From: Puniceicoccales bacterium Verruco_01
GTDB lineage: Bacteria > Verrucomicrobiota > Verrucomicrobiia > Opitutales > Oceanipulchritudinaceae
DNA: 64,000 nucleotides
Direction: 5' to 3'
Assembly (NCBI GenBank): GCA_001604565.1
Contig: LVBV01000006.1
Span: 16,567 to 80,566 of the forward strand
Part shown: positions 51,512 through 61,489 of the stretch, in pieces
Position numbering within the stretch: the stretch's first letter is position 1
Layout: each line of letters starts with the position of its first letter
Position numbers and translations under genes: made by a program
The notes under the pieces: generated by a model
What the model saw: the letters and a program-made list of their open reading frames with translations, nothing else
Told to the model about the DNA's origin: nothing
Databases searched by the model: none

Positions 51512-53119
51512 ATGAGTTCGTGGACTATCGGACGCAGGATCACCTTCGGGTTTTCCATTCTGACCATTCTGCTCTTTCTTGTCGGAATCTCGGCCTACAT
51601 CGGGCTGAACTCCATCGGGAAAAGCACAAACGCTCTCGTAGAGGACAACATGCCGAGCGCGCTGATCCTTGGTCAGATCAAGGATAATCTCAGCCGCGCG
51701 TACGCCAACACACTGAACACGATCCGGCTCCCCCAAGGGTCGGATGCGATCAAGGCCGAGATCCAAAAAATCAACGACCGGGTCAGAGAAAACACCGAAT
51801 CGTGGAAGGAATTCGAAACCCGGCTTCACGATCAGGCCGACCGGGATTTCTTCAAGAGCGTTACCGATATCCGCGCGAAATATGTGGCAACCATGAACGA
51901 GATGCTGAAGTACGCCGCGACGAACGATACGGAGGCGTCGTACAAGTATCTGGATGAAACCTTCTACGGCACTTACGTGGCCTATCGCGACATCCTCCAG
52001 AAACGCATCAGCGAGGAGCGCGAATACAGCCTCACCACCGGGAAAAAAGTGGAGACCGATGTCGGTCTCATCAAGGTCGTTATCGTCACGGCCCTTCTCG
52101 CGGGTCTGGCGCTGGCGATCGGGACGGCCTTCGTGATCATACGCGGGACGAACAAGGTGCTGGAGAGGGCCATCGCCTCCATCGACGAGGGGAGCCAGCA
52201 GGTGGCCTCGGCGTCGAGCGAAGTGTCTTCCGCGAGCAACATGCTGGCCGAGGGCGCGAGTGAACAGGCGGCGTCCCTGGAGGAGACCAGTTCCTCGCTG
52301 GAGGAAATGTCCTCCATGACGAGCCAGAACGCCAAGAGCGCCCAGGAAGCCAAGGGCGTGGCCGACGAAATGCACAAGGCAGCCGACGACAGCGCCGACC
52401 AGATGAAACAGATGCAGCAGGCGATGGACGCCATCAAGGAGTCTTCCGCAGGGATTTCGCAGATCATCAAGACAATCGACGAAATCGCCTTCCAGACGAA
52501 CATCCTGGCCCTCAACGCCGCCGTGGAGGCCGCACGCGCCGGTGAGGCGGGCGCCGGGTTCGCCGTGGTGGCCGAGGAAGTGCGCAACCTCGCCCAGCGC
52601 TCCGCCGAATCCGCCAAGGAGACGAGCGGCAAGATCGAAGGCGCCATCCGTAACAGCGACCGCGGCGTCGCCATCTCCGGCAAGGTGGCCGAATCCCTCG
52701 GGACCATCGTGGACAAGGCTCGTCAGATGAACGCACTCGTGACGGAGATCGCCTCCGCCTCCGCCGAGCAGGACAAGGGCATCAGCCAGCTCACGACGGC
52801 GGTGCAGCAGATGGACAAGGTGACGCAGTCGAACGCGTCGAACGCGGAGGAAACGGCGTCCGCCTCCGAGGAACTGAACGCCCACGCGGAGCTTCTCAAG
52901 GACACGGTGGTGGACCTCGTGGCCCTCGTCCGCAGCGACGCTCGGGCCGTCCGTCCCACCGGCTCTTCCTTCCACGGCGCGGCGCATCCTGCGAAAACGG
53001 CGGTGGGTGTCAGGCCTCCCGTGAAGACCGCAAAGCCCTCTGCCCACACCTTCGCAAGCGCAAAGTCCGCCGGTGCAAAACACTTCCTGCCGATGAACGA
53101 GGGGGCGGACAACTCATAG
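51512..53119 (+). CDS. Methyl-accepting chemotaxis protein without HAMP domain, copy 2
   Basis: A 535-aa chemoreceptor closely related to the one at 34460-36070. The start [20 protein letters not shown] gives the first membrane helix, a four-helix periplasmic sensor of about 150 residues follows ([20 protein letters not shown]), and the second helix is [20 protein letters not shown]. After [20 protein letters not shown] the coiled coil begins with no HAMP domain. The signalling tip is [20 protein letters not shown] and the tail ends [14 protein letters not shown]. The sensor half differs more from copy 1 than the signalling half, so the two likely detect different ligands while using the same kinase complex. 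A terminator shared with dnaK follows. Confidence 0.94.
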   Translation: MSSWTIGRRITFGFSILTILLFLVGISAYIGLNSIGKSTNALVEDNMPSALILGQIKDNLSRAYANTLNTIRLPQGSDAIKAEIQKINDRVRENTESWKEFETRLHDQADRDFFKSVTDIRAKYVATMNEMLKYAATNDTEASYKYLDETFYGTYVAYRDILQKRISEEREYSLTTGKKVETDVGLIKVVIVTALLAGLALAIGTAFVIIRGTNKVLERAIASIDEGSQQVASASSEVSSASNMLAEGASEQAASLEETSSSLEEMSSMTSQNAKSAQEAKGVADEMHKAADDSADQMKQMQQAMDAIKESSAGISQIIKTIDEIAFQTNILALNAAVEAARAGEAGAGFAVVAEEVRNLAQRSAESAKETSGKIEGAIRNSDRGVAISGKVAESLGTIVDKARQMNALVTEIASASAEQDKGISQLTTAVQQMDKVTQSNASNAEETASASEELNAHAELLKDTVVDLVALVRSDARAVRPTGSSFHGAAHPAKTAVGVRPPVKTAKPSAHTFASAKSAGAKHFLPMNEGADNS

Positions 53120-53158
53120 TTTCGACAAGTCGCACAAGGTTCCGAATTGGGGCAAAAC

Positions 53159-53191
53159 AAAGGCCGCATCCACAGACGGATGCGGCCTTTT
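53159..53191. terminator. Bidirectional terminator between chemoreceptor 2 and dnaK
   Basis: AAAGGCCGCATCC pairs with GGATGCGGCCTTT around ACAGAC (13 perfect pairs), with A and T tails. It lies between convergent gene ends (53119 and 53215) and can work in both directions. Confidence 0.85.
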
Positions 53192-53214
53192 GCATCACAA
53201 ATTGCGGAAGCGGT

Positions 53215-55167
53215 TTACCGCTTCTTGTCGTCCACGTCCTCGACCTCGGCGTCCACGACATTGTCGTCGGCCTTAGCGGAGGAGGCGTTGGCGGCGGGGC
53301 CCTGCTGAGGACCGGGCTGCGGTCCGGCGGACTGGGCGCCCGGGTTCTGCTGGGCGGCCTGCTGGTACATCTTCGTGATCGCCTCCTGCATCTCCTTGTT
53401 GTTCTGGAGATTGGAGAGGGCGGTCTCGATCTTCGCCGGGTCGTTGCTCGCCACGGCGTCCTTGGCCTCCTTGACGAGGCGCTCGATGGTGGCCTTGGCG
53501 CTTCCCAGCTTGTCGCCATTGTCCTTCACGAGGCGCTCGGTCTGGTAGGCAAGGGTTTCGAGCTGGTTACGCTTCTCGACGACTTCCTTGGCCTTCTTGT
53601 CCTCCTCGGCGTGGGCTTCGGCCTCCTTGCGGAGGCGCTCCACCTCGCTCTTGTCGAGGCCGCTGGAACCGGTGATGGAAATCTTCTGGGCCTTTCCCGT
53701 GCCGAGGTCCTTCGCCGAAACGTTCAGGATACCGTTCACGTCGATGTCGAATGTGACCTCGATCTGCGGAACGCCGCGCGGCGCCGGCGGAATGCCGTCC
53801 AGGTGGAAGGTGCCTAGCAGCTTGTTGTCGCGCGCCATCGGGCGCTCGCCCTGCAGGACGCGGATTTCGACACTCGGCTGCTGGTCGGAATAGGTGCTGA
53901 AAATGTTGCTGCGCTTGGTGGGCACCGTGGTGTTGCGCTCGATCATCGGGGTGGCGACGCCGCCCGCGGTTTCGATCGAGAGGGTCAGCGGAGTCACGTC
54001 GAGGAGCAGGATGTCCTTCACCTCGCCCTTCAGGACGCCACCCTGAATCGCCGCGCCGACGGCCACGACCTCGTCCGGGTTCACGCCCTTGTGGGGCTCC
54101 TTGCCCGCGAGTTCGCGCGCGATGTCCACGATGCGTGGCATGCGCGTCATGCCGCCGACGAGCACGAGCTCGTTCACGTCCTTCATGGTGAGGCCCGCGT
54201 CCTTCATGCACGCGTTGAACGGCGCCACGCAGCGGCGGGCGAGATCCTCGCAGATCTGCTCCAGCTTCGAGCGCGTGAGGGTCACCATCAAATGCTTCGG
54301 GCCGGTCGCGTCCGCCGTGATGAAGGGCAGGTTGATCTCGGTCTGCTGGGCGCTGGAGAGGGCGATCTTCGCCTTTTCCGCCTCTTCCTTGAGACGCTGG
54401 ATCGCGGTGCGGTCCTTGGAGAGGTCGATGCCGTTCTCCTTCTTGAACTCCGCGACGAGCCAGTCGATCAGGGTCGAGTCCCAATTGTCGCCGCCAAGGT
54501 GCGTGTCGCCGTTGGTCGCCTTGACCTCGAAGACGCCGTCGCCGATTTCCAGAATCGAAATATCGAAAGTGCCGCCGCCAAGGTCGAAGACGGCGATGGT
54601 CTCGTCGCTCTTCTTGTCGAGGCCGTAGGCGAGCGAGGCCGCCGTCGGCTCGTTGATGATGCGCAGAACATCGAGGCCCGCGATGGTACCGGCGTCCTTG
54701 GTCGCCTGACGCTGGGCGTCGTTGAAGTAGGCGGGACAGGTGATCACGGCCTTCTCGATCTTCTCGCCCAAAAACGCCTCCGCGTCGGCCTTCAGCTTGG
54801 CGAGGACCATCGAGGAAATCTGCTCCGGGGCGAAGCGCTCGGTCTTCGAACCGACGTTGCACTCGATCCACGCGTCACCATTCTTGCCCTCCACCACCTT
54901 GAACGGGAAGTTGCGGGCCTCCTCGCGCACTTCGGCGAACTTGCGTCCGATGAGGCGCTTGGCGGAGAAAATGGTGTTCTGCGGATTGGTCACCGCCTGA
55001 CGCTTGGCCGCCTGTCCGACGAGGCGCTCGCCATCCTTGGTGAAGGCGACGATGGACGGAGTCGTCCGCGCGCCCTCGCTGTTCGGGATCACGACGGGCT
55101 CGCCGTTTTCCATGACGGCCATGCACGAATTTGTCGTTCCAAGGTCAATTCCGAGAATCTTGCTCAT
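53215..55167 (-). CDS. dnaK: Chaperone DnaK (Hsp70)
   Basis: A 650-aa Hsp70. The ATPase domain starts [20 protein letters not shown] and includes the phosphate-binding [20 protein letters not shown] and the adenosine motif [19 protein letters not shown]. The interdomain linker is [19 protein letters not shown] (DVTPLTL), followed by the beta-sandwich substrate domain ([18 protein letters not shown]) and a helical lid. The C-terminus ends in a GQQ-poor, glycine/proline tail with [12 protein letters not shown], acidic as in EEVD-like bacterial tails. It is monocistronic: grpE and dnaJ are not adjacent, unlike the usual arrangement. No CIRCE element is visible upstream. Confidence 0.97.
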   Translation of the reverse strand: MSKILGIDLGTTNSCMAVMENGEPVVIPNSEGARTTPSIVAFTKDGERLVGQAAKRQAVTNPQNTIFSAKRLIGRKFAEVREEARNFPFKVVEGKNGDAWIECNVGSKTERFAPEQISSMVLAKLKADAEAFLGEKIEKAVITCPAYFNDAQRQATKDAGTIAGLDVLRIINEPTAASLAYGLDKKSDETIAVFDLGGGTFDISILEIGDGVFEVKATNGDTHLGGDNWDSTLIDWLVAEFKKENGIDLSKDRTAIQRLKEEAEKAKIALSSAQQTEINLPFITADATGPKHLMVTLTRSKLEQICEDLARRCVAPFNACMKDAGLTMKDVNELVLVGGMTRMPRIVDIARELAGKEPHKGVNPDEVVAVGAAIQGGVLKGEVKDILLLDVTPLTLSIETAGGVATPMIERNTTVPTKRSNIFSTYSDQQPSVEIRVLQGERPMARDNKLLGTFHLDGIPPAPRGVPQIEVTFDIDVNGILNVSAKDLGTGKAQKISITGSSGLDKSEVERLRKEAEAHAEEDKKAKEVVEKRNQLETLAYQTERLVKDNGDKLGSAKATIERLVKEAKDAVASNDPAKIETALSNLQNNKEMQEAITKMYQQAAQQNPGAQSAGPQPGPQQGPAANASSAKADDNVVDAEVEDVDDKKR

Positions 55168-55232
55168 GGTGATGTCGATAAAGTTTTGAATATGGTTTGC
55201 AGATGCCGTGCCTCTTTGAATGACTAGAACTT

Positions 55233-55259
55233 ATTTTATTGTGAATCAGCGCCTTGCAA
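55233..55259 (-). promoter_or_regulatory. Putative dnaK promoter
   Basis: On the minus strand TTGCAA (55254-55259) and TAAAAT (55233-55238) are 15 bases apart, within an AT-rich stretch about 65-90 bases before the dnaK start. It looks like a housekeeping promoter; I see no heat-shock sigma consensus (CTTGAAA with CCCCAT) and no CIRCE repeat. The rest of the 334-base divergent region toward the outer-membrane protein gene shows no other feature. Confidence 0.35.
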
Positions 55260-55501
55260 CAAATGGACCGCCTGAGGTCGCCCCAGCGCAAACGTGACGC
55301 TTTGGCACAGTTCCCCCATTCTGTCACAACCGGGCGTCTCACCGGCAAAGAGGATTGGCTCATTCGACGCGAAAACAATCTAGCAAACGAAGATTCATTA
55401 CCAAAGATGGATGAGCTTGATCCTATGCTCGTGCTGAGGTGTATTCTGTAGCTTCTGCGCGGGATAACCCGAGAAAAACCCAAGACCAATCACCTGAGAT
55501 C

Positions 55502-56140
55502 ATGAAAGCACAACTCGTCCTCGCCTCCCTTCTTCTACCCAGCCTAGCCCTCGCGGAAGGCACGCCCGACGGTGTACTTGAAACGAATAGCGTCAGCGTA
55601 TACGGCGGCTACAATCACACCGCCTACAAGGGTTATTACAGCACCGACTACGCGGGCGGCGGCATCTCCTGGCAGCAAAAGGTGTTCTCCAACGAGAAAT
55701 TCGGCGTGAACGTGGGCATGACCTACGAATATTGGACAGATTGCTCCAGCTGGGTCATGGACCGTTACACGAGTAACGTGTACATGCCCTCCGTGACGGT
55801 GTATGCCAAACAGAGCTGGTTCACGCCGTTCGCGGGCCTGCGTCTGGGCTTTTACGACTCGACCTTCTATGGTGACGAGAGCAGTTTCTCCTCGTGGTTC
55901 GCACCGGTTCTCGGCGCCGAGTTTTACATGATGCCCGGCTGGTATGTGACACCTTCGGTGACAATCTGGACGCGCATCCATTCCGAAAACAAGGACACCG
56001 ACAGCTGCAGCGCCGACTTTGCCGTCGAAACCGGATACTGGCTCAGCGACCGCATCAGCTGCTTTGGCAGTGCAACCTTCGAAAACACCTCTGAATCCCG
56101 CATCTTCTACTACAACGTGGGCCTGCGGCTGGCCTACTAG
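55502..56140 (+). CDS. Outer-membrane beta-barrel protein of unknown function
   Basis: A 212-aa exported protein. A classical signal peptide ([20 protein letters not shown]) is followed by alternating hydrophobic/polar strands rich in Tyr and Trp, such as [69 protein letters not shown] and [20 protein letters not shown]. The last residues are RLAY, ending in an aromatic residue as outer-membrane barrels do, and about eight strands can be counted, similar to OmpA-like or OmpW-like small barrels. No family is recognised. It is divergent from dnaK and followed by a terminator-like hairpin, so it is probably monocistronic. Confidence 0.7.
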   Translation: MKAQLVLASLLLPSLALAEGTPDGVLETNSVSVYGGYNHTAYKGYYSTDYAGGGISWQQKVFSNEKFGVNVGMTYEYWTDCSSWVMDRYTSNVYMPSVTVYAKQSWFTPFAGLRLGFYDSTFYGDESSFSSWFAPVLGAEFYMMPGWYVTPSVTIWTRIHSENKDTDSCSADFAVETGYWLSDRISCFGSATFENTSESRIFYYNVGLRLAY

Positions 56141-56162
56141 GGGCCAACGTCCATCCTTCGAG

Positions 56163-56193
56163 AAAAAGACTCCGGTCCGCCGGGGGCTTTTTT
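56163..56193 (+). terminator. Terminator of the barrel-protein gene
   Basis: AAAAAG and CCGG pair with CCGG and CTTTTT across two weak pairs, with six or seven T residues at the end, 23 bases after the stop codon. Confidence 0.55.
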
Positions 56194-56321
56194 GTGGCCG
56201 GGATTCATCGTTCCCAACGGCAAATCGCGATTGTCGGCATAGAACGGTTGACGCGGACTGCCCAGGGTTCATGATTTCCTTGGCCGCGTATCAAGGCGCG
56301 CCGGAAACCCCATTTACGGCA

Positions 56322-57344
56322 ATGCTCGGCAAGGCACTCGGACTTTTCTCGACGGACATCGGCATCGACCTCGGCACGGCGAACACCCTCGTCTATGTGA
56401 AGGACAAGGGCATCGTGCTGCGCGAGCCCTCCGTCGTCGCGATCAACAACGAGACGCACGAGGCGATCGCGGTGGGTCTGGAAGCCAAGGCGATGCTGGG
56501 CCGCACGCCAATGAGCATCACGGCGCTACGCCCCATGAAAGAGGGCGTCATTGCCGACTTCGACATCACCGAGGCGATGCTCCGCGCCTTCATCGGCAAG
56601 GTGACCCATTCCATGCGCTTCCCGCCGCCGCGCGTCATTGTCGCGGTGCCGAGCGGCATCACCGAGGTGGAGCGCCGCGCCGTGCGCGAGAGCGCCCTGC
56701 ACGCCGGAGCACGCGAAGTGATCCTGCTGACGGAGCCCATGGCGGCAGCGATCGGCGTCGGCCTGCCGGTGGACGACCCGGCGGCGAGCATGATCGTCGA
56801 TATCGGCGGCGGCACGACGGAGTGCGCCATCATCTCCCTTTCGGGCGTGGTCTTCGCCAAGAGCCTGCGCGTGGGTGGCGACAAGTTCGATTCGGCCATC
56901 ATCAACTACATGAAGCGGGCCTACAATTTGAACATCGGCGAACGTATGGCCGAGGAGATCAAGATCCGCATCGGCAGCGCCGCGCCGCTCGACGAGGAGA
57001 TCACGATGGAGGTCAAGGGCTCGGACTCCGTCGCGGGCCTGCCGAAGACCTTGCACATCACTTCGCAGGAGATCCGCGAGGCCATGATGGACCCGCTCAG
57101 CTCGATTGTGGAAGTGGTGCGCCTGGCGCTCGAAAAGTGCCCGCCGGAACTTTCGGCGGACCTTGTGGACCGCGGCTTTGTCCTGGCGGGCGGCGGCTCC
57201 CTCATCCGCAACATCGACCGGCTCCTTTCGGACGCCACGGGCCTGCCCGTCATCGTCGCGGAAGACCCGCTCTCTGCCGTCGCCAAGGGCACGGGCGTGG
57301 TCCTCCAGAACATCGACTGGCACAAGGCGAGCACGACTTCCTAG
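56322..57344 (+). CDS. mreB: Rod-shape-determining protein MreB
   Basis: A 340-aa bacterial actin that guides cell-wall elongation under the inner membrane. It starts [20 protein letters not shown], with phosphate-1 motif [16 protein letters not shown], the adenosine and phosphate-2 regions [20 protein letters not shown] and [18 protein letters not shown], and the connecting [19 protein letters not shown]. The N-terminus includes a short amphipathic region with LGLF for membrane binding. The ATG at 56322 fits the family; an in-frame ATG at 56271 would add 17 residues ([17 protein letters not shown]). The neighbouring mreC and mreD genes are not present, so mreB is separate from its usual partners. 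A rod-shaped or elongating cell is implied. Confidence 0.96.
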   Translation: MLGKALGLFSTDIGIDLGTANTLVYVKDKGIVLREPSVVAINNETHEAIAVGLEAKAMLGRTPMSITALRPMKEGVIADFDITEAMLRAFIGKVTHSMRFPPPRVIVAVPSGITEVERRAVRESALHAGAREVILLTEPMAAAIGVGLPVDDPAASMIVDIGGGTTECAIISLSGVVFAKSLRVGGDKFDSAIINYMKRAYNLNIGERMAEEIKIRIGSAAPLDEEITMEVKGSDSVAGLPKTLHITSQEIREAMMDPLSSIVEVVRLALEKCPPELSADLVDRGFVLAGGGSLIRNIDRLLSDATGLPVIVAEDPLSAVAKGTGVVLQNIDWHKASTTS

Positions 57345-57396
57345 GGAGGGTGAGCGTGTGCGAATCCGGAGTGGAATCCGCGTCATTGCGGACGAG

Positions 57397-57423
57397 TTGC
57401 CGGAATTTACATTTTCCCGGCAA
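57397..57423 (+). terminator. Hairpin after mreB
   Basis: TTGCCGG pairs perfectly with CCGGCAA around a 13-base AT-rich loop, 53 bases after the mreB stop. There is no U-tract, so it may be a processing site or weak terminator. Confidence 0.3.
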
Positions 57424-57487
57424 ATCTCCGGGGTAAGGCCCTCAATGTTGCTGGATTATGAAACCGAGCCCTGTTACGATCCCGGTC

Positions 57488-58894
57488 ATGACGGAACTCT
57501 TGTTTGACGGTGACGCGACGACCCTGCCTCTCGTACGCTTCGCCGCGAAGGAGGAGGCGCGGACTCTCACGAAACTTTCGGGAGCGGAATTTTCTGGCGA
57601 AATCGGCTCCGTGGCGGACTTTCACACGGAAAGCGGCCGCACAATCTGGACCGGAACAGGCCCCCGGAGCGCCGAAAGCGAGAATTCCCTGCGCCTTGCC
57701 GCCGCCCACGCCGCGCGCAAGCTTTCCACGAAGGGCGCGCGGGACATCCGGATCGACTCGGGCCGTCATGCCCCATACGCGGGCGCAATCACCTCGGGAG
57801 CGATCCTCGGCGCCTATCATTACAACCGCTTCAAGGGCGGCTCCCCGGAGGAGACAGGGCTGCGAAGCATCAGTTTTGCCGCGGGCCTTGACGGAACGGA
57901 AAAACTCGCGGCGCGTCAGGGCGCAAAGGTGGCCGACGCGGTGAACCGCGTGCGCGACCTCGGCAACACCCCTCCCAATTTCATGACACCCGCCGTCGTG
58001 GCCAACGAGGCGGAGAAATACGTGCGCCTCACTGGAGCCACCCTCACGGTTTTTGCGGATTTCGAGCTGGCGGAGATGGGCTTTGGCGGAATCGCAGCCG
58101 TCGGCGCGGGCTCGACCAACGGGCCGAGACTTGTGATTCTGGAGCACGTCGTGGACCCGAAGTGGCCCACCGTGGCCCTTGCTGGGAAAACCGTGACCTT
58201 CGATTCCGGCGGCCTCTCCCTCAAGAAGCCGGGTGACCTCTACGAGGAAAAGTGGGACAAAATGGGCGGGCTCGCCGTCCTCGGCATTCTGGAATGCGTG
58301 ACGGCTCTGGCGATTCCGGTGAACCTCGTGGCGGTGCTGCCGGTGGCGGAAAACCTGCCGGGCCCCAACGCCATGCGCCCCGGCGACGTAATCACCATGA
58401 AGAACGGCAAGACCGTGGAGATCATGGACAGCGACGCGGAGGGGCGCCTGCTCCTTGCGGACGCCCTCGCCTACATCGCGGAAAAATACGCGCCGGATCT
58501 TGCGATCGACCTCGCGACCTTGACGGGCGCGTGCGTCGTGGCCCTCGGGCAGGAAAGGACCGGCCTCTTCACCGAGGACGACGACCTTGCCGAACTCTTC
58601 CACAAGGCGGGTGAGGACTGTGGCGATGCCTGCTGGCGCCTGCCGCTCGGCAGCGACTTTGCCCAAGAGCTGCAAAGCCCGCTCGCCGACCTGCGCAACG
58701 CCGGCAGCTCCCGCTGGGGCGGTGCGAGCAAGGCGGCGGAGTTTCTGCGCGCCTTCAAGGGCGACGGGCGCTGGGTGCATCTGGACATCGCGGGCACCGG
58801 CATGCCGGACACGGACCTCGGCCACATGGAGCGCGGCGCCACGGGCGCCGGTGTGCGGCTGGTCACGGAGGCGCTCCGCCGTCTGTATTCCTAA
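57488..58894 (+). CDS. pepA: Leucyl aminopeptidase (M17 family)
   Basis: A 468-aa di-zinc aminopeptidase of the M17 group that trims N-terminal residues from peptides in the cytoplasm. The metal-binding core is LAGKTVTFDSGGLSLKKPGD (Lys and Asp ligands), and the family signature reads IMDSDAEGRLLLADALAYIA where most members have NTDAEGRL; the key Asp and Glu are kept but the first two residues are DS. A further conserved stretch is AIDLATLTGACVVALG, and GTGMPDTD... closes the domain. The ATG at 57488 is the most likely start. The methylase gene follows after 21 bases. A separate DNA-binding role as in E. coli PepA cannot be judged. Confidence 0.9.
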   Translation: MTELLFDGDATTLPLVRFAAKEEARTLTKLSGAEFSGEIGSVADFHTESGRTIWTGTGPRSAESENSLRLAAAHAARKLSTKGARDIRIDSGRHAPYAGAITSGAILGAYHYNRFKGGSPEETGLRSISFAAGLDGTEKLAARQGAKVADAVNRVRDLGNTPPNFMTPAVVANEAEKYVRLTGATLTVFADFELAEMGFGGIAAVGAGSTNGPRLVILEHVVDPKWPTVALAGKTVTFDSGGLSLKKPGDLYEEKWDKMGGLAVLGILECVTALAIPVNLVAVLPVAENLPGPNAMRPGDVITMKNGKTVEIMDSDAEGRLLLADALAYIAEKYAPDLAIDLATLTGACVVALGQERTGLFTEDDDLAELFHKAGEDCGDACWRLPLGSDFAQELQSPLADLRNAGSSRWGGASKAAEFLRAFKGDGRWVHLDIAGTGMPDTDLGHMERGATGAGVRLVTEALRRLYS

Positions 58895-58915
58895 ATCCTA
58901 GCGCGGGAATGGATC

Positions 58916-60046
58916 ATGCAAGAGTGCTGCGAACGAGCCCCGGTCGCGCCGGAGGAAATGGCCGAAGACCCCCGCTACCTTCGCGAACAGCTCATCACCT
59001 ACATCGGGAGCAAGCGGGCCCTCCTGCCCTTCATCGGCGGCGCGGTGGAAAAGGTGCGCCAGAGGCTCGGCGGGCGGAAGATCCGCTTTCTCGACATCTT
59101 CGCGGGGACGGGAATCGTCTCGCGCTCCATGAAGCGGCACAGCTCGCTTGTCATCGCGAACGACCTAGAGGCCTACAGCCGCGTCACAAGCCAGTGTTAC
59201 CTTGCCAACGCCGCCGACCTCGACCTTGCCGAAATCGCGGAGGCCTGTGACCGGATCGACCGCATCGCGAGAAACGACACAAACGGCGGTTTCATCCGCG
59301 AACTCTACGCGCCGGAAAACGACCGCGCGATCCGCGACGGTGAAAGGGTCTTCTACACGGTGCGGAACGCCGCTTACCTCGACGCCGCGCGTCGGGCCAT
59401 CGACGCGTATCCGGAAAGGCTCCGGCCCTTCCTGCTGGCGCCGCTGCTTTCCGAGGCGTCGGTGCATGTGAACACCTCGGGCGTCTTCAAGGGCTTTTAC
59501 AAGGACGGAGCGGTGGGCCGCTTCGGCGGACGCGGCGGGAACGCCCTACCCCGCATCCTCGGGGAAATCCGCCTCGCCGCGCCGGTTCTCTCGCGTTTTT
59601 CATGCGAGCGCCTCGTCCATCAGGCCGACGCGAACACGCTGGCCCCGACGCTGCCGGAGGTGGATCTCGCGTACCTGGACCCTCCCTACAACCAGCACCC
59701 CTACGGTTCGAACTACTTTCTGCTCAACCTGCTCGTCGATTACGTCCGCCCCGCCGCCGTGAGTCCCGTCTCCGGCATTCCGCGCGACTGGAAGAGGTCC
59801 GCCTACTACAAGCGGAGAGAGTCGGCGGAGGCGCTCTTTGCACTCGTCGAATCCATCCGCGCGAAGTACTGCCTGATCTCCTACAGCTCCGAAGGCTTCA
59901 TCGGCGAGGAGGAATTCCTCTCTGGCATGCGGCGGATCGGCAAGGTGGAGGTCTGCGAGACCCCCTACAACGCCTTTCGCGGCAGCCGGAATCTGCACGC
60001 CAGGCCCAAAAGGCTCACGGAATTCCTCTACCTCGTGGAGAAGTAG
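58916..60046 (+). CDS. D12-class N6-adenine DNA methyltransferase
   Basis: A 376-aa orphan adenine methylase. SAM motif I is FLDIFAGTGIVSRSMKRHSS and the catalytic motif is DLAYLDPPYNQHPYGSNYFL (DPPY, as in the D12 class), with LREQLITYIGSKRALLPFIG at the N-terminus, the other family signature. Motifs occur in the order expected for alpha-type amino-methylases (Dam, M.FokI-like). No restriction enzyme gene lies beside it, so it is either an orphan regulatory or mismatch-repair methylase or the remnant of a restriction-modification unit. The recognition sequence is not known. It starts 21 bases after the aminopeptidase and ends three bases before the convergent glycosylase gene. Confidence 0.88.
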   Translation: MQECCERAPVAPEEMAEDPRYLREQLITYIGSKRALLPFIGGAVEKVRQRLGGRKIRFLDIFAGTGIVSRSMKRHSSLVIANDLEAYSRVTSQCYLANAADLDLAEIAEACDRIDRIARNDTNGGFIRELYAPENDRAIRDGERVFYTVRNAAYLDAARRAIDAYPERLRPFLLAPLLSEASVHVNTSGVFKGFYKDGAVGRFGGRGGNALPRILGEIRLAAPVLSRFSCERLVHQADANTLAPTLPEVDLAYLDPPYNQHPYGSNYFLLNLLVDYVRPAAVSPVSGIPRDWKRSAYYKRRESAEALFALVESIRAKYCLISYSSEGFIGEEEFLSGMRRIGKVEVCETPYNAFRGSRNLHARPKRLTEFLYLVEK

Positions 60047-60049
60047 GCA

Positions 60050-61006
60050 TTATTCCGGGCGCTGCCCCGCCCCACCCCGCGCCATTACGAAAAGGAATTG
60101 CTGCGCGAGGCCCGCGACCGGCCCGAACTTCGCGCGTCCCTTTTCGGCAATCTTGTCGGGATCGTCGTCCTTCAGGCCGTACTGCTCCCGCATCGCGCGG
60201 GCGATCCACGTATCGACGGGAAAGGGAGTCAGGCCGCAGGTGCCGCTGTAGAGAAGGGCGCAGTCGGCAATCTTCCCGCCCACCCCGTAGAGTTCGCAGA
60301 GTTTTTCCCGCGCCTTCGCGTAAGGAAGGACCGCCACGGCGTCGAAAAAGTCCGGCTCGTCGGCAAGGATGGCCGCCGTCTCCGCCACGTACTGGGCACG
60401 GAAGCCCAGGCCGCACTTGCGCAGCGCGCCCTCGCCCACCTCGGCCAGCGCCTCCCACGTCGGAAGCGCCCGGATCCCCGGCATCAGCTCCGCACCGAAA
60501 TTCTCCGCAAGGGCGTCCAGCTCCGCCTTGATCTGCGCGATCTGCTTGAGCGGGCTGCAAAGGAAAGAAAGGAGTGCCTCGGGCAGCGGCTGGCGCACCA
60601 CGCGCAGGCCCCGGCATTGGTCGAGGGCGCGGAGCATCACGGCGTCGCCGGAACGTGCCAGTGCCGCGTAATGGCGCTCGTAGGGTTCGTCCAGAGCGAG
60701 AAGGTGCCGCAGCGCCTCCGCGCCGCCGCGCTCGAAATGGGCGGGAAAGGACGCCTCCAGCGCGCCGTCCCGCAGGCGCAACCGCGCCACGTTGCCGCCC
60801 CACACGCCCACCCAGTGGCCCTCCTCGGCCTTGTTGAAGCGGAAGGTCTGACCGCCATCGATCGTCTCCGCAAGGCCGCGCTCGGTGAAGGAGCCGGTCT
60901 CGTCGATCGCCCTCCAGCTCGTCCACAGGCTTCGGCCCCCCTGACGCGGGCTTTTCACGGTGGAGAAATCCTTCTCCGGCGGGGAAAATGAACGCTCTCC
61001 GGTCAT
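60050..61006 (-). CDS. 8-oxoguanine DNA glycosylase/AP lyase (OGG1-like)
   Basis: A 318-aa base-excision repair enzyme with a helix-hairpin-helix-GPD domain. The N-terminal domain (DGGQTFRFNKAEEGHWVGVW) is the OGG1-type beta domain (as in human OGG1: QxFRW), and the HhH-GPD motif is KLCELYGVGGKIADCALLYS, carrying the catalytic Lys in GGKIADC, with the catalytic Asp in FPVDTWIARAMREQYG. It removes 8-oxoguanine from oxidised DNA. The start at 61006 overlaps the stop of the upstream gene by four bases (ATGA), indicating an operon. The convergent methylase ends three bases away. The enzyme family is rarer in bacteria than MutM or MutY. Confidence 0.9.
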   Translation of the reverse strand: MTGERSFSPPEKDFSTVKSPRQGGRSLWTSWRAIDETGSFTERGLAETIDGGQTFRFNKAEEGHWVGVWGGNVARLRLRDGALEASFPAHFERGGAEALRHLLALDEPYERHYAALARSGDAVMLRALDQCRGLRVVRQPLPEALLSFLCSPLKQIAQIKAELDALAENFGAELMPGIRALPTWEALAEVGEGALRKCGLGFRAQYVAETAAILADEPDFFDAVAVLPYAKAREKLCELYGVGGKIADCALLYSGTCGLTPFPVDTWIARAMREQYGLKDDDPDKIAEKGRAKFGPVAGLAQQFLFVMARGGAGQRPE

Positions 61007-61485
61007 TTGCCGGGCATTTCCCAGAGGAAGCTGCGAGCCTGTGCCAGCGTGTTGCCGGCGGCATCCGCAATCACAAGCCGCCACGCCACAAGACGAACGT
61101 CGTCAAACTGCGGACCGGTGAGGCCGATGTACGCGGCCTTGCCGAAGTTCCCATCACCCGCGGCGATGGGAAAGGACAGGGTCTTCACGGCGGAATCGTC
61201 GCTCGCGATGTAATCGAGGACAAAGGAAGCGTCCTTCGGCAACTGCGAAAGCGGCGTGTCGAGATCCGTGATGAGATAGAGCCCGGCACGGTTGGCGGCG
61301 TCGCTCCGATAATAGGTGCGGCGCCCCGTGCGTTCGCGTCCGTCCAGATACTCGCGGAGCGTCGTCAGATCGTCCGCGGTGAAGCTGCGCTCGGCGACGG
61401 CTTCGATGGCAATGGCGCGCAGTGCCCCCGCCGAAAGGAGGGAAAGGGCGATTGCGAGCGTTGCCTTTGCCGCGCCGCTGCTCAT
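61003..61485 (-). CDS. Exported protein of unknown function (160 aa)
   Basis: A 160-aa protein with an N-terminal signal peptide (KATLAIALSLLSAGALRAIA). The mature part starts IEAVAERSFTADDLTTLREY and contains RRTYYRSDAANRAGLYLITD and ASFVLDYIASDDSAVKTLSF, then FGKAAYIGLTGPQFDDVRLV. It is beta-rich with no recognised domain or catalytic motif and no lipobox. The four-base overlap with the 8-oxoguanine glycosylase and the five-base gap to the small basic protein place it in a three-gene unit. Its job is unknown; an oxidative-stress link is only suggested by the neighbour. Confidence 0.65.
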   Translation of the reverse strand: MSSGAAKATLAIALSLLSAGALRAIAIEAVAERSFTADDLTTLREYLDGRERTGRRTYYRSDAANRAGLYLITDLDTPLSQLPKDASFVLDYIASDDSAVKTLSFPIAAGDGNFGKAAYIGLTGPQFDDVRLVAWRLVIADAAGNTLAQARSFLWEMPGK

Positions 61486-61489
61486 GACT

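Noticed and set aside
55168..55300. CIRCE heat-shock element before dnaK
   Set aside because: No TTAGCACTC inverted repeat is present; only a housekeeping-like promoter can be proposed.
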